DNA from: WLXB01 sp040221475
Lineage (GTDB): Bacteria > Pseudomonadota > Alphaproteobacteria > Rhodospirillales > Rhodospirillaceae
Assembly (NCBI GenBank): GCA_040221475.1
Contig: JAVKEJ010000053.1
Location: 372,001 to 436,000 of the forward strand
Length of the DNA: 64,000 bases
Reading direction: 5' to 3'
A program made the position numbers and the translations under genes. The notes under the pieces were generated by a model. It did not search any database and was not told the origin of the DNA. It saw only the letters and a program-made list of their open reading frames with translations. This document shows, piece after piece, positions 33,853 to 42,569 of the stretch (positions are counted from its first letter, which is position 1; each line of letters opens with the position of its first letter).

Positions 33853-36800
33853 CTACTCTGCCGGGCTTAAAGGCGCATTTCTTGGCTTTGTATCATCTTT
33901 ATTCATTAAACCCCTATACCACGTAAGAAAATTACGCTGAGCCATCAGGGCTGCGGGGGTAACGAACAGAGTCAAAAGGGTTGCAAACACCAACCCAAAG
34001 ACGATGGCGATGGCCAGATGCCGCCAAAATTGCAGGGCCGGGGAGCCGAGTTCAATGGATCGGTCAAAGAAATCGACCCCTATTTGAAGTGCCATAGGAA
34101 CAAGACCTAGCACTGTCGTTGCGGTCGTTAAAAACACAGGTCGCAAGCGCTCGACGCCCGTTCGCAAGATCGCGTCGTAAGCGGACACCGCTTTATCTCG
34201 AAACAGGAAGTACGTGTCGAGAAGTACGATGTTGTTGTTCACCACAATCCCGGCCAGCGCGATGATCCCAACGCCAGACTGGGTGATAATGAAGGGACTT
34301 CCAGTAATCAGCAGACCCAAGAACACGCCAATAGTCGACAAAATCACGGAGCTTAGAATTAAAGCGACGGCATAGAAGCTGTTAAACTGTGCCAGTAGAA
34401 TCATCGCCATCAAGAACATCGCCAGAGCAAAGGCGTTGGCCAGGAAGTTTGAATTCTCCTGAGCATCCAATTCTTCGCCCTTAAAGGTGACCTCAACACT
34501 TCGATCCAGCTCAAGCTTGGCGATCTCAGCTTTGATCTCTTGCACTTTGTTGCCTGGCAAAACCCCTGGCAGAACGCCGGCGGTCAGGGTGATGGTGCGC
34601 CGGGCATCTGTGCGTTCAATCTCAGCGACTTTCTGAACAGGCTCGCGACTGACAAAGTTACTGATCGGAATAAGGCCGCGTTGGGTTTCAATGCGAATGT
34701 CATCTAATTGCCGCACCGTGCGGTACTCAGATGGATATCGCACAACGATGTCAATTTCGTCCTCACTGTCATCGGGCCGGTACGTGCCGAGGCGGAGTCC
34801 ATTGGTGATCAGGCGGATTGATTCCCCTACCAAAGTAATATCGGCACCATATTTTGCAGCCTCACTGCGATCCACGGACAGTTGCCATTCAATGCCGGGC
34901 GGGGGCAGCGTGTCATCGACATTTCGCAAACCCTCGACGTTGTCGAAAATTTGACGAATTTGTGTGGCGGCGCTGATCAGTGCGGCTGAGGATTTTGAGC
35001 TCAGAATCAGCTCAATGGCAGTATCGTTGGTCATGTGAAGCTGCTTCTTGGCTTCAATTTTGACGCCAGCAATATCTTGTGTGCGGCGTGTGACGTCTGC
35101 GAGTACGGCATCAGCGGGGCGACGATCTCCCCATTGCTTGAATATCAAGCGAATTTCACCAATGAGGTCGGCATCGCTATTGCTGCTGCCGGGTGGTTTT
35201 CCCGTGCGCACATAGACATTCTCAAAGTCATCAAGGTCAAGAATACGGCGCTCGACTTCACCGACCAGCTTGTCTTGCTCTTCAATGGAAAGGTTGCCGA
35301 GTGCTTTGACTTCCAGCATTGCGGCCCTTGGCTCCTCGGGCGGATTGAGCGTCATGCCAGGGCCAAACGTCATAAATGTTGCGGGCACGATGAATAGCAA
35401 TGCAAACGTTGCGAGAATAACCTTGCTAGGATGATTTAGAGCGTGGCGAAGAAGGGTTACGTAAAACGCAGTGATGCCGGTTTGTGTCTCCGGATTGATC
35501 ATTGAGGATTCATCGTCGACGGTTTCTGAGCCGATGTCATTGCGCCGTGTGGCGGCCCCAATAGTGGGAACAAAAATCAACGCCATCACCAAGGATGCAC
35601 TAAGGACCAGAATGATGGTTGTGGGCAGCAACCCCATCCATTGTCCAATCATGCCAGGCCAGAAGAGCAGGGGTACAAAAGCCGCCATTGTCGTACCCGT
35701 AGATGTGATGATCGGCCACGCCATGCGTTTGGCGGCATCCCTGTAGGCGAGGGACGGTTTCTGTCCTGCGGCAATGCGCCGGTCGGCGTTCTCAACAACA
35801 ACAATCGCGCCATCAACCAGCAAACCAACAGACAGAATTAATCCAAAGATCGCCACGAAGTTGATGGACATACCCAGGAGATACATGAGGAAGATTCCGG
35901 TCAGAAAAGCTCCTGGAATTGATAATCCAACAAGCAGACCCGAACGAATCCCAAGCAGAGCCATACACAGCGTCATCACCAGGAAGATCGCCAGAACAAC
36001 TCCGTTTTGAATGCTGTCGAGTTGCGCGCGGACATTGATCGAGCGGTCGGTAATGAACCGTACATCTACACCTGTCGGCCAATCTTTGATTTCATTGTCG
36101 ACAATACGGCGGACGTCTGTGGCCGTATTAAACACGTTTGTGCCACGGCGGTTTTTGATGTCTAGCGTGATGGCTGGATTGCCATTGACGCGCACCAATG
36201 TCGTCGCATCTTTGAAGGTGCGCCGCACTTCCCCAATGTCTGAGAACAGCACAATACCATTGGCATCGGCTTTCACCGGCAGCGTAAGAATGTCATCAAT
36301 GTTTTCAAACAGCCCGGGCAAGGTGACCGCAAATTTACCCTGTCCGGTGTCGAGACTCCCCGCTGCCACCAACCGGTTGGAGCGGCTGAACAACTGGAAC
36401 AACTCGGTGTTGTTCAAGCCATAGTGCTCGACCATGAGCGGGTTAATCACGATTTCGACCTGTTCTTCACGGGTGCCGGAGATCGTGGCTTCCAAAACAT
36501 TACCAGATTGCGCAACACGGTCTCTGAGATCACGCGATAGCTGTAGCAGTGTCCGCTCGGGCAGAGGGCCAGACACGGTGACCGACATAATGGGGAAGCC
36601 AGAGCTATCAAACTCTCTGACCGATGGCTCTTCCGCATCTACCGGAAGCTCGGGTTTAGCGCGATCCACAGCGGCGCGGGTATCAGCCAGCGCGTCTTGC
36701 AAATCAATGTCGACCTCGAACTCTAGGGTGATGCTGGCACCGCCCTGAAATCCGGTGGCGCGGATTTCTTTGATGCCGGCAAGGGACTGTACTTCCTCTT

Positions 36801-37005
36801 CGACAGGCCGGATGAGAAGGCGTTCCGCGTCTGTTGGGGACACGCCGTCGAGCACCACGGAGATAAAGATGAGGGGAAACGTGATTTCCGGCTCAGCCTC
36901 CTTGGGAATCTCGATGTAGGAGACGGTGCCCGCGAGAAACAACACAACAAAGGCCGAGATCACCATGCGGGATCTGCTGAGTGCGGCTGAAATAATTGTG
37001 TTCAT
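33853..37005 (-). CDS. RND efflux pump permease (HAE1-like), first copy
   Basis: 1050 residues, paralogue of the permease downstream with the same order of helices and loops: FVVLFLAGTVSYIEIPKEAEPE, LILSVGLLVDGAIVVVENADR in helix 4, GVGIIALAGIVVNNNIVLLD and RLRPVFLTTATTVLGLVPMA. The two share most motifs but differ in the porter loops, so a mixed trimer (as in MdtBC) or two pumps sharing one adaptor are both possible. It follows the adaptor gene after 201 bases on the minus strand. Confidence 0.92.
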   Translation of the reverse strand: MNTIISAALSRSRMVISAFVVLFLAGTVSYIEIPKEAEPEITFPLIFISVVLDGVSPTDAERLLIRPVEEEVQSLAGIKEIRATGFQGGASITLEFEVDIDLQDALADTRAAVDRAKPELPVDAEEPSVREFDSSGFPIMSVTVSGPLPERTLLQLSRDLRDRVAQSGNVLEATISGTREEQVEIVINPLMVEHYGLNNTELFQLFSRSNRLVAAGSLDTGQGKFAVTLPGLFENIDDILTLPVKADANGIVLFSDIGEVRRTFKDATTLVRVNGNPAITLDIKNRRGTNVFNTATDVRRIVDNEIKDWPTGVDVRFITDRSINVRAQLDSIQNGVVLAIFLVMTLCMALLGIRSGLLVGLSIPGAFLTGIFLMYLLGMSINFVAIFGLILSVGLLVDGAIVVVENADRRIAAGQKPSLAYRDAAKRMAWPIITSTGTTMAAFVPLLFWPGMIGQWMGLLPTTIILVLSASLVMALIFVPTIGAATRRNDIGSETVDDESSMINPETQTGITAFYVTLLRHALNHPSKVILATFALLFIVPATFMTFGPGMTLNPPEEPRAAMLEVKALGNLSIEEQDKLVGEVERRILDLDDFENVYVRTGKPPGSSNSDADLIGEIRLIFKQWGDRRPADAVLADVTRRTQDIAGVKIEAKKQLHMTNDTAIELILSSKSSAALISAATQIRQIFDNVEGLRNVDDTLPPPGIEWQLSVDRSEAAKYGADITLVGESIRLITNGLRLGTYRPDDSEDEIDIVVRYPSEYRTVRQLDDIRIETQRGLIPISNFVSREPVQKVAEIERTDARRTITLTAGVLPGVLPGNKVQEIKAEIAKLELDRSVEVTFKGEELDAQENSNFLANAFALAMFLMAMILLAQFNSFYAVALILSSVILSTIGVFLGLLITGSPFIITQSGVGIIALAGIVVNNNIVLLDTYFLFRDKAVSAYDAILRTGVERLRPVFLTTATTVLGLVPMALQIGVDFFDRSIELGSPALQFWRHLAIAIVFGLVFATLLTLFVTPAALMAQRNFLTWYRGLMNKDDTKPRNAPLSPAE

Positions 37006-37206
37006 GACGACAAATCAACTCTTCTATGACGAACGGCGTGAGCGTCTAGGTCAGCATCAAACTGGGCTATGACGGATGCCAATAAATTCAATAGAAAGAG
37101 TGGCGTGATGCCCGCTTCACAACAAGCAAGCACTGGTAACGGAGCGTAACACGTCCATTTGGTGGTCAGGTGATTTCCAGGGCGTTATTGGCTCTGGGAG
37201 AGGGTC

Positions 37207-38304
37207 TTACGACTGATCAGCACCCAGGGCAACGGTTACAGGAGTGACTTTCTGGCCAACACCGACGTAATCTTGACCGACGACAATGATTGTCGCGCGG
37301 TCCGGCAAACCTGCCACCCACGTGCCTCGCGGGCCATCATCCAGAATTTCAACAGGCCAGAATTTAATCCGGTTATCACCATCAACGGTTTTAATGCCAA
37401 TCTGGCCATTATCGGAGAGGGTCAGAACCGAGGGCGAAACGCTATGGGCCATTTGCTGACCCGCGGGCAGGCGCAGCTGGGCGGCAAGCCCTGCGAGGAC
37501 ATCTGAGTCAGGATTGGGTACCAAAAGCTCTATTTTGAATGTTCGTGTGCTTGGGTCAGAGACAGAAGCGACATAACTAATTTCGCCTTGTATTTCCTTG
37601 CCGTCGGACAGCACCATTTTGCCAAGCATGCCGATTTTAACGTCTCTGACATTACGCTCGGAAATCTGACCGGTAACTTTCAGAGGGTCGAGGTCGACCA
37701 CGGTACCGATTATATCGCCAACGTTGAGAACGGCACCAACATCAGTGTTGCGGGTATCAAAGATGCCATCAAAGGGGGCACGGATTGTTGTGTTTGCTAA
37801 GTCTAACTCAAAACGGACCACATCAGCTTTGGCCTGCTGAAACTGGGCTTCAGCCTCGGCCAGCCGCACCTGTGTGCCAAAACTCTGCTTGGCGAGTTGA
37901 CGGGCGGCTTCCACCTGAATGCGGCGCTGCTCAAGGGCTGCGCGGGCTTGATCCAGCCGGGCAGCCCGATCATTGATCGCAATTTTTAAGATGGCCTCCT
38001 GGTCTTTGACTGGCTGGCCCTCCATGACCATAATTTCTTCGGCCCGGCCAGACACCTCAGCCCGCAGTTCAACCATCCGCGAAGCAGCTGTGCGGCCTTG
38101 CAGAATGATATCGCTCTGAAAGGATTGAGCCACGGACTCTTCAACACGAACCGAGGGGATGGCGGCTTCAGCCTCTGCGGCCTGCTGATCAGCGCTGGCG
38201 TTTGGGGTGTCGGTACCACGCCCGGTGAGCATACCAGATCCAATCCAGGCCACTCCGGCCAGGAAGATTGCAATAGCTGCGATTTGCGCCTTGTTCATGC
38301 TCAA
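37207..38304 (-). CDS. RND periplasmic adaptor (membrane fusion protein)
   Basis: 365 residues, HlyD/AcrA family. An N-terminal helix (IAAIAIFLAGVAWIGSGML) anchors it; then a barrel-lipoyl half GRAEEIMVMEGQPVKDQEAI, a coiled-coil hairpin at about residues 110-170 (LDQARAALEQRRIQVEAAR...AEAEAQFQQAKADVV), the second lipoyl half TTIRAPFDGIFDTRNTDVGAVLNVGD, and a beta-barrel. It bridges the inner-membrane permeases to an outer-membrane channel. It is first in a three-gene minus-strand operon. ATG at 38304 or 38298 could start it. Confidence 0.9.
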   Translation of the reverse strand: MSMNKAQIAAIAIFLAGVAWIGSGMLTGRGTDTPNASADQQAAEAEAAIPSVRVEESVAQSFQSDIILQGRTAASRMVELRAEVSGRAEEIMVMEGQPVKDQEAILKIAINDRAARLDQARAALEQRRIQVEAARQLAKQSFGTQVRLAEAEAQFQQAKADVVRFELDLANTTIRAPFDGIFDTRNTDVGAVLNVGDIIGTVVDLDPLKVTGQISERNVRDVKIGMLGKMVLSDGKEIQGEISYVASVSDPSTRTFKIELLVPNPDSDVLAGLAAQLRLPAGQQMAHSVSPSVLTLSDNGQIGIKTVDGDNRIKFWPVEILDDGPRGTWVAGLPDRATIIVVGQDYVGVGQKVTPVTVALGADQS

Positions 38305-38681
38305 TGCCTAATAATTTAACGTGACCGAACTTATATACTTGCTGATACGCCCACAATCTCTGGGTGGATCAGTCTTTCGCGTGAGTCCTTTGTATATCTT
38401 TCATGACTATACGGTTGAACTGCCTCTGGAATTGTCCCAAATCAAAGCACTTTTAGGACCAAAAATGATCTTAGAGGGGTCGATGCCACACATACGGTGG
38501 CAGCGCTATTGAAGTTTGGTAACGGTTTGTGACGGGACTATATGGTCTGTAGTGAAGGGGCCGGAAGCCGAAGAAGGTATCTTTCTGCCCAAAAATGCCC
38601 TGAGTTAGACATATTGCTACTTTACAACGCCATGAAAGTGACTAGTTTTTCTCTCGATTTTTTGCCACACGAGGACTGATA
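38305..38681. other. divergent intergenic region, RND operon / cytochrome c
   Basis: 377 bases with no convincing gene; it must hold both promoters. The only structure I see is a TGCCAC/GTGGCA inverted repeat (38484-38489, 38497-38502, seven-base centre). A 63-codon frame at 38321-38512 has no ribosome site or recognisable product and was not accepted. Confidence 0.5.
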
Positions 38682-39089
38682 ATGACGCGTTTGATTAGCC
38701 TATTTTTTGCCATCACAGCGCTGGTCGCTGGATCGTCTATGCCAAGTGCTGCCCAGGAGATGACAGACGAAGAATTGATGAACCGCGGCAAGCGCGTTTT
38801 TGTGCTGTGCCGGTCATGCCATACCCTTGAAGCGGATGGCCGCCACAAGGTTGGACCCAACTTGCATGGCATGTTCGGCAGCAAGGCCGGGGCTAAAGAC
38901 GGTTTCCGCTATTCTGATGCGGTTCTGGAGTCTGGCATCATCTGGTCTGCTGAAACTTTGGAAGAATGGCTGGTCAAGCCGAAGGACTTCCTGCCCGGAA
39001 ACAAGATGGCTTTTGCCGGGGTTAGGAAAGAGTCTGATCGGGATGCTCTGATCGCCTATCTCAAAGCAGAGACCGCTGCCGCCGAATAA
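38682..39089 (+). CDS. class I cytochrome c
   Basis: 135 residues. Signal peptide to about residue 24 (PSAAQ), then heme-binding CRSCH in KRVFVLCRSCHTLEADGRHKVGPNLHGMFG, and the Met ligand in FLPGNKMAFAGV. The pattern matches soluble cytochrome c2/c552-type periplasmic electron carriers. A following helix, SDRDALIAYLKAETA, completes the fold. It may donate electrons to a terminal oxidase or receive them from a periplasmic dehydrogenase. It stands alone with its own terminator. Confidence 0.92.
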   Translation: MTRLISLFFAITALVAGSSMPSAAQEMTDEELMNRGKRVFVLCRSCHTLEADGRHKVGPNLHGMFGSKAGAKDGFRYSDAVLESGIIWSAETLEEWLVKPKDFLPGNKMAFAGVRKESDRDALIAYLKAETAAAE

Positions 39090-39126
39090 AGATTTTTGGT
39101 CGTAAAGACCTCTCACTCCAAATATC

Positions 39127-39157
39127 AAAAGCGGGACCCGGAAGGTCCCGCTTTTTT
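39127..39157 (+). terminator. intrinsic terminator after cytochrome c gene
   Basis: AAAAGCGGGACC (39127-39138) pairs perfectly with GGTCCCGCTTTT (39144-39155), loop CGGAA, T run after the stem. A textbook hairpin; the A-rich 5' arm would also allow some function on the minus strand. Confidence 0.93.
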
Positions 39158-39214
39158 AATGTCATTTTCAGGCTTGGCCACGATTCGAGATTTTCTTGTT
39201 CGGGCTCTCCCCGT

Positions 39215-39325
39215 GGAACGAGCCCATGCACGACTGGTTCCTCATTAACGAGCCTATGCACGTATGAGTGGGGGAACGAGCCCATGGACCGCGTCTTGTG
39301 ACCCTCCTTGGAACGAGCCCATGCA
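39215..39325 (+). repeat. four copies of a GGAACGAGCCCATGCA repeat
   Basis: Copies at 39215-39230, 39245-39260 (TTAACGAGCCTATGCA), 39273-39288 (last bases ATGGA) and 39310-39325, at 30, 28 and 37 base spacing. Twelve or more of 16 bases are shared by all. The first two lie in one frame and could encode a 13-residue peptide from 39226 to 39267. They sit between the cytochrome c terminator and the peroxide-defence promoter. Too irregular for CRISPR; regulator sites or a decayed repeat element are both possible. Confidence 0.75.
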
Positions 39326-39364
39326 AGATGTGTCCTGTCGATCTCAGTATCCGACTTTATCTAC

Positions 39365-39413
39365 TTTACAATCATTCCAAATTATAATAATTCTAATTTA
39401 TAACGGTTCTAAA
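39365..39413. promoter_or_regulatory. three phased Fur-family-like boxes (PerR/Irr type)
   Basis: Three 17-base imperfect palindromes in tandem at 39365-39381, 39381-39397 and 39397-39413, each sharing its edge base with the next. Joint consensus WTTAYAAYNRTTCYAAW. Box 2 contains TTATAATAATTCTAA, one mismatch from the PerR box, and box 3 reads TTTATAACGGTTCTAAA, one mismatch from the Irr ICE motif. They end 103 bases before the peroxiredoxin-katG pair, so a Fur-family peroxide or iron/heme regulator probably controls it. The regulator gene is not in the window. Confidence 0.65.
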
Positions 39414-39515
39414 CTGTTATCAATTGGGTGAAGGCGGATCGCTGTTCAACAGGGCGGCGGTGATCAAATTCCCGCTTTAAAACAAGTTTATAAGATCAGA
39501 CTGCAAAAGGACGAA

Positions 39516-40049
39516 ATGATGATTGGCAAGAAAGCCCCTAAAGTGACCTTCCGGACCCGTGTGCGCGATGAAAGTATTGAGGGGCCTAATCCCTACCGCT
39601 GGCAGGACGTGACCAGCGCTGAACTTTTTGACGATAAGACTGTGGTGGTGTTTTCCCTGCCCGGGGCCTTCACGCCCACATGCTCGACGTATCAGCTGCC
39701 AGATTTCGAGAAATTATTCCCTGAGTTTAAAGCCCAGGGCATCGACGACATTTACTGTGTGTCCGTAAACGATGCCTTTGTGATGAACGCCTGGGGTAAG
39801 CAGCAGGGCCTGAAGAACATCAAACTCATTCCCGATGGCTCTGGTGAATTCACCCGCAAAATGGGCATGCTGGTGTGTAAAGATAACCTCGGCTTTGGCA
39901 TGCGCTCCTGGCGCTATGCTGCTGTGATTGAAAACGGTGTGGTCACACATTGGTTCGAGGAACCCGGCTACGAAGATAACTGTGGTGAAGATCCTTATGG
40001 TGAATCTTCTCCGCAGAATGTGCTCGAGAAAGTTAAAGCTGCCGCATAG
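39516..40049 (+). CDS. Prx5-type peroxiredoxin
   Basis: 177 residues, cytosolic. FSLPGAFTPTCSTYQLPDFEKL carries the peroxidatic Cys (residue 56) in the Prx5 signature; Arg in GFGMRSWRYAAVIENG completes the active site. It reduces hydrogen peroxide and alkyl peroxides, usually with glutathione or thioredoxin. Either codon of ATGATG may start it. katG follows in the same direction after 82 bases, so both probably answer to the boxes upstream. A resolving Cys could be one of those in VCKDNLG or EDNCGEDP. Confidence 0.92.
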   Translation: MMIGKKAPKVTFRTRVRDESIEGPNPYRWQDVTSAELFDDKTVVVFSLPGAFTPTCSTYQLPDFEKLFPEFKAQGIDDIYCVSVNDAFVMNAWGKQQGLKNIKLIPDGSGEFTRKMGMLVCKDNLGFGMRSWRYAAVIENGVVTHWFEEPGYEDNCGEDPYGESSPQNVLEKVKAAA

Positions 40050-40131
40050 TATTTGTTGAGGCAGATCAATAAACGACTAAGACGTTTTTCGTATCAACAG
40101 AGACTGATGAAATCTAGCGAAGGAAAATCGA

Positions 40132-42426
40132 ATGTCTAATCAATCAAAATGCCCCATGGGTCATGGGGGAGGAAACAGCGTTACCAGCCGTCGCAATGTG
40201 CTAGCGGCCGGAACGGCTCTGGCTGCCGCCGCCGCCACCTCCGGCTCTGCACGTGCTGCCACCATGGACGAAGCCACGGGATCAACCGTTGGCGGCGCTC
40301 TGACAGGCCACGAGTGGTGGCCCGGCCAGCTCAACCTGAATATTCTGCATCAGCATGCGCCCGCCTCAGACCCCATGGGCGAGACGTTCAACTATGCCGA
40401 AGCGTTTGGCAAACTCGACTATGACGCGCTGAAGCAAGACTTGCGCGATTTGATGACCGACTCCCAAGACTGGTGGCCGGCGGACTGGGGGCACTACGGC
40501 GGCTTATTCATCCGCATGGCCTGGCACAGCGCCGGCACCTACCGCACCGGCGATGGCCGTGGCGGCGGCGGCACCGGCAATCAACGCTTTGCGCCGGTCA
40601 ACAGCTGGCCCGACAACGGCAACTTAGACAAAGCGCGCCGTTTGCTGTGGCCCATCAAACAGAAATACGGCAACCAAATTTCCTGGGCCGATCTGATGCT
40701 CTTGGCCGGCAACGTGGCCATGGAGTCCATGGGCTTCAAAACCTTTGGCTTTGGCGGCGGTCGCGCCGACATCTGGCAGCCCGAAGAAGATATTTACTGG
40801 GGCCCGGAAACCGAGTGGCTGGCCAACAACCGCTACAGCGGTGACCGTGATTTGGAAAACCCGCTTGCTGCCGTGCAGATGGGTTTGATTTATGTGAACC
40901 CGGAAGGTCCGGACGGCAACCCTGATCCGGTGGCCTCTGGTCGTGACGTCCGTGAAACCTTTGGTCGTATGGGCATGAACGATGAAGAAACCGTTGCCCT
41001 AGTGGCCGGTGGTCATACCTTTGGTAAGGCGCATGGGGCCGGTGATCCATCTCTTGTCGGACCCGCTCCTGAAGGCGCTCCGATTGAAGAGCAGGGCCTT
41101 GGCTGGACCAACAGATTTGAAAGCGGCAAAGGCGTTCACACCACAACGAGTGGCATCGAAGGCGCATGGAAACCGAACCCAACTCAGTGGGATAATGGCT
41201 ATTTTGAAATGCTGTTCACCTACGATTGGGAACTGACCAAAAGCCCCGCCGGTGCGCAACAGTGGGTGCCTATCAATCCAAAACCCGAGAACCTGATTCC
41301 GGATGCCCATGATCCGTCTAAATTGGCGCCGCCCATGATGACGACAGCCGACCTGTCGTTAAAGTTTGATCCGATTTACGAAAAAATCTCACGCCGGTTC
41401 TATGAAAACCCGGATCAGTTTGCCGATGCGTTTGCCCGGGCTTGGTTCAAGCTTCTGCACCGCGATATGGGACCAAAAACCCGTTACCTCGGACCAGAAG
41501 TGCCAGAGGAAGATTTGATCTGGCAGGATCCAATCCCAGCTGTTGATCACAAACTGATCAGCGACCGGGACATTGCCAATCTGAAAAAGGACATTCTGGA
41601 CAGTGGCCTGTCGGTGTCTGAATTGGTGAGCACAGCCTGGGCGTCGGCCTCGACCTTCCGTGGGTCTGACAATCGCGGCGGTGCCAATGGCGCGCGTATT
41701 CGCCTGGCCCCGCAGAAAGACTGGGAGGCCAATCAACCGGCCCAGTTGGCCAAAGTGGTGTCGAAACTGGAAGAGATCCAGAAAGACTACAACGACAGCG
41801 CGCGTGGCGGCAAGAAAGTCTCCATGGCTGACCTGATCGTACTGGGCGGCGCGGCGGCCATTGAAAAGGCGGCCAAAGACGCGGGTCAAACGGTAAAAGT
41901 GCCCTTTACCCCCGGCCGTATGGATGCCACCCAAGAGCAAACTGACATCGAAAACTTTGCCGTGCTGGAGCCGGAAGCTGATGGCTTCCGCAATTACCAG
42001 AAAGCCAACTACACGGTGACGGCAGAGAAAATGCTGGTCGATAAAGCGCAGTTGCTCAAACTCAGTGCGCCGGAGATGACAGCTCTTGTGGGTGGTCTGC
42101 GTGTGTTGGGTGCAGGCAACACCAAGCACGGTGTGTTCACCCAGCGTCAGGGGCAACTGACCAACGACTTCTTTGTCAACCTGTTGGCTATGGACACCGT
42201 ATGGCGTCCGACATCTGATGCGGGCGATACCTTCGAAGGGGTTGACCGTGAAAAGGGCGAGGTCAAATGGACCGGCACCCGTGTGGATTTGATCTTCGGG
42301 TCAAACTCACAACTGCGGGCGATCAGTGAGGTCTATGCCCAGAGCGACGCCAAAGAGAAGTTTGTCAATGACTTCGTGGCGGCATGGAACAAAGTCATGA
42401 CTGCGGACCGCTTCGATCTCGTTTAA
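40132..42426 (+). CDS. katG: catalase-peroxidase KatG with N-terminal Tat-like signal
   Basis: 764 residues, about 30-40 longer than usual. Bifunctional heme catalase/peroxidase: distal Arg128, Trp131 and His132 in IRMAWHSAGTYR, the crosslinked Tyr in LIYVNPEGPDGNPDP, proximal His in LVAGGHTFGKAHGA, and a complete second domain. The start MSNQSKCPMG is the normal KatG opening, but it is then interrupted by SVTSRRNVLAAGTALAAAAA (arginines 20-21) ending at SARA near residue 42, before the usual WWPGQLNLNILHQH. That is a Tat signal, so the enzyme may be periplasmic. AAGGAAAA precedes the ATG; terminator follows. Confidence 0.95.
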   Translation: MSNQSKCPMGHGGGNSVTSRRNVLAAGTALAAAAATSGSARAATMDEATGSTVGGALTGHEWWPGQLNLNILHQHAPASDPMGETFNYAEAFGKLDYDALKQDLRDLMTDSQDWWPADWGHYGGLFIRMAWHSAGTYRTGDGRGGGGTGNQRFAPVNSWPDNGNLDKARRLLWPIKQKYGNQISWADLMLLAGNVAMESMGFKTFGFGGGRADIWQPEEDIYWGPETEWLANNRYSGDRDLENPLAAVQMGLIYVNPEGPDGNPDPVASGRDVRETFGRMGMNDEETVALVAGGHTFGKAHGAGDPSLVGPAPEGAPIEEQGLGWTNRFESGKGVHTTTSGIEGAWKPNPTQWDNGYFEMLFTYDWELTKSPAGAQQWVPINPKPENLIPDAHDPSKLAPPMMTTADLSLKFDPIYEKISRRFYENPDQFADAFARAWFKLLHRDMGPKTRYLGPEVPEEDLIWQDPIPAVDHKLISDRDIANLKKDILDSGLSVSELVSTAWASASTFRGSDNRGGANGARIRLAPQKDWEANQPAQLAKVVSKLEEIQKDYNDSARGGKKVSMADLIVLGGAAAIEKAAKDAGQTVKVPFTPGRMDATQEQTDIENFAVLEPEADGFRNYQKANYTVTAEKMLVDKAQLLKLSAPEMTALVGGLRVLGAGNTKHGVFTQRQGQLTNDFFVNLLAMDTVWRPTSDAGDTFEGVDREKGEVKWTGTRVDLIFGSNSQLRAISEVYAQSDAKEKFVNDFVAAWNKVMTADRFDLV

Positions 42427-42475
42427 GACCTGGTCAAACTAAAGCCCGGTTTCGATCCGGTTAAACACAACACTT

Positions 42476-42509
42476 AAACCCCGCTCGGAATACTCCGGGC
42501 GGGGTTTTT
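42476..42509 (+). terminator. intrinsic terminator after katG
   Basis: AAACCCCGC (42476-42484) pairs with GCGGGGTTT (42499-42507), inner CGGA/TCCG extends the stem, five T follow. Confidence 0.9.
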
Positions 42510-42569
42510 GTATGATTGTGCGTGTTTTCTGTATGGCGTCACACTTTCGCAGAACGACTCAGCCGAGCG

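Larger units (their letters stand above)
39090..39515. other. intergenic region carrying terminator, repeats and boxes
   Basis: 426 bases without a gene. In order: cytochrome c terminator, four GAACGAGCCCATGCA-like repeats, three phased palindromic boxes, then about 100 bases leading to the peroxiredoxin start with AAAGGACG as ribosome site. No reliable -35/-10 pair could be picked. Confidence 0.7.

Noticed and set aside
38321..38512. 63-codon frame in the RND/cytochrome c intergenic region
   Set aside because: No ribosome site, no helix or domain pattern, and it sits where two promoters must be.
39215..39325. Possible small CRISPR array
   Set aside because: Units are 16 bases, gaps only about 12-21 bases and irregular, copies diverge, and no cas gene is present.
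41389..42156. 255-codon open frame antisense to katG
   Set aside because: It lies wholly inside a well-conserved gene and its product resembles nothing known; GC-rich codon use on the real strand leaves long antisense frames.
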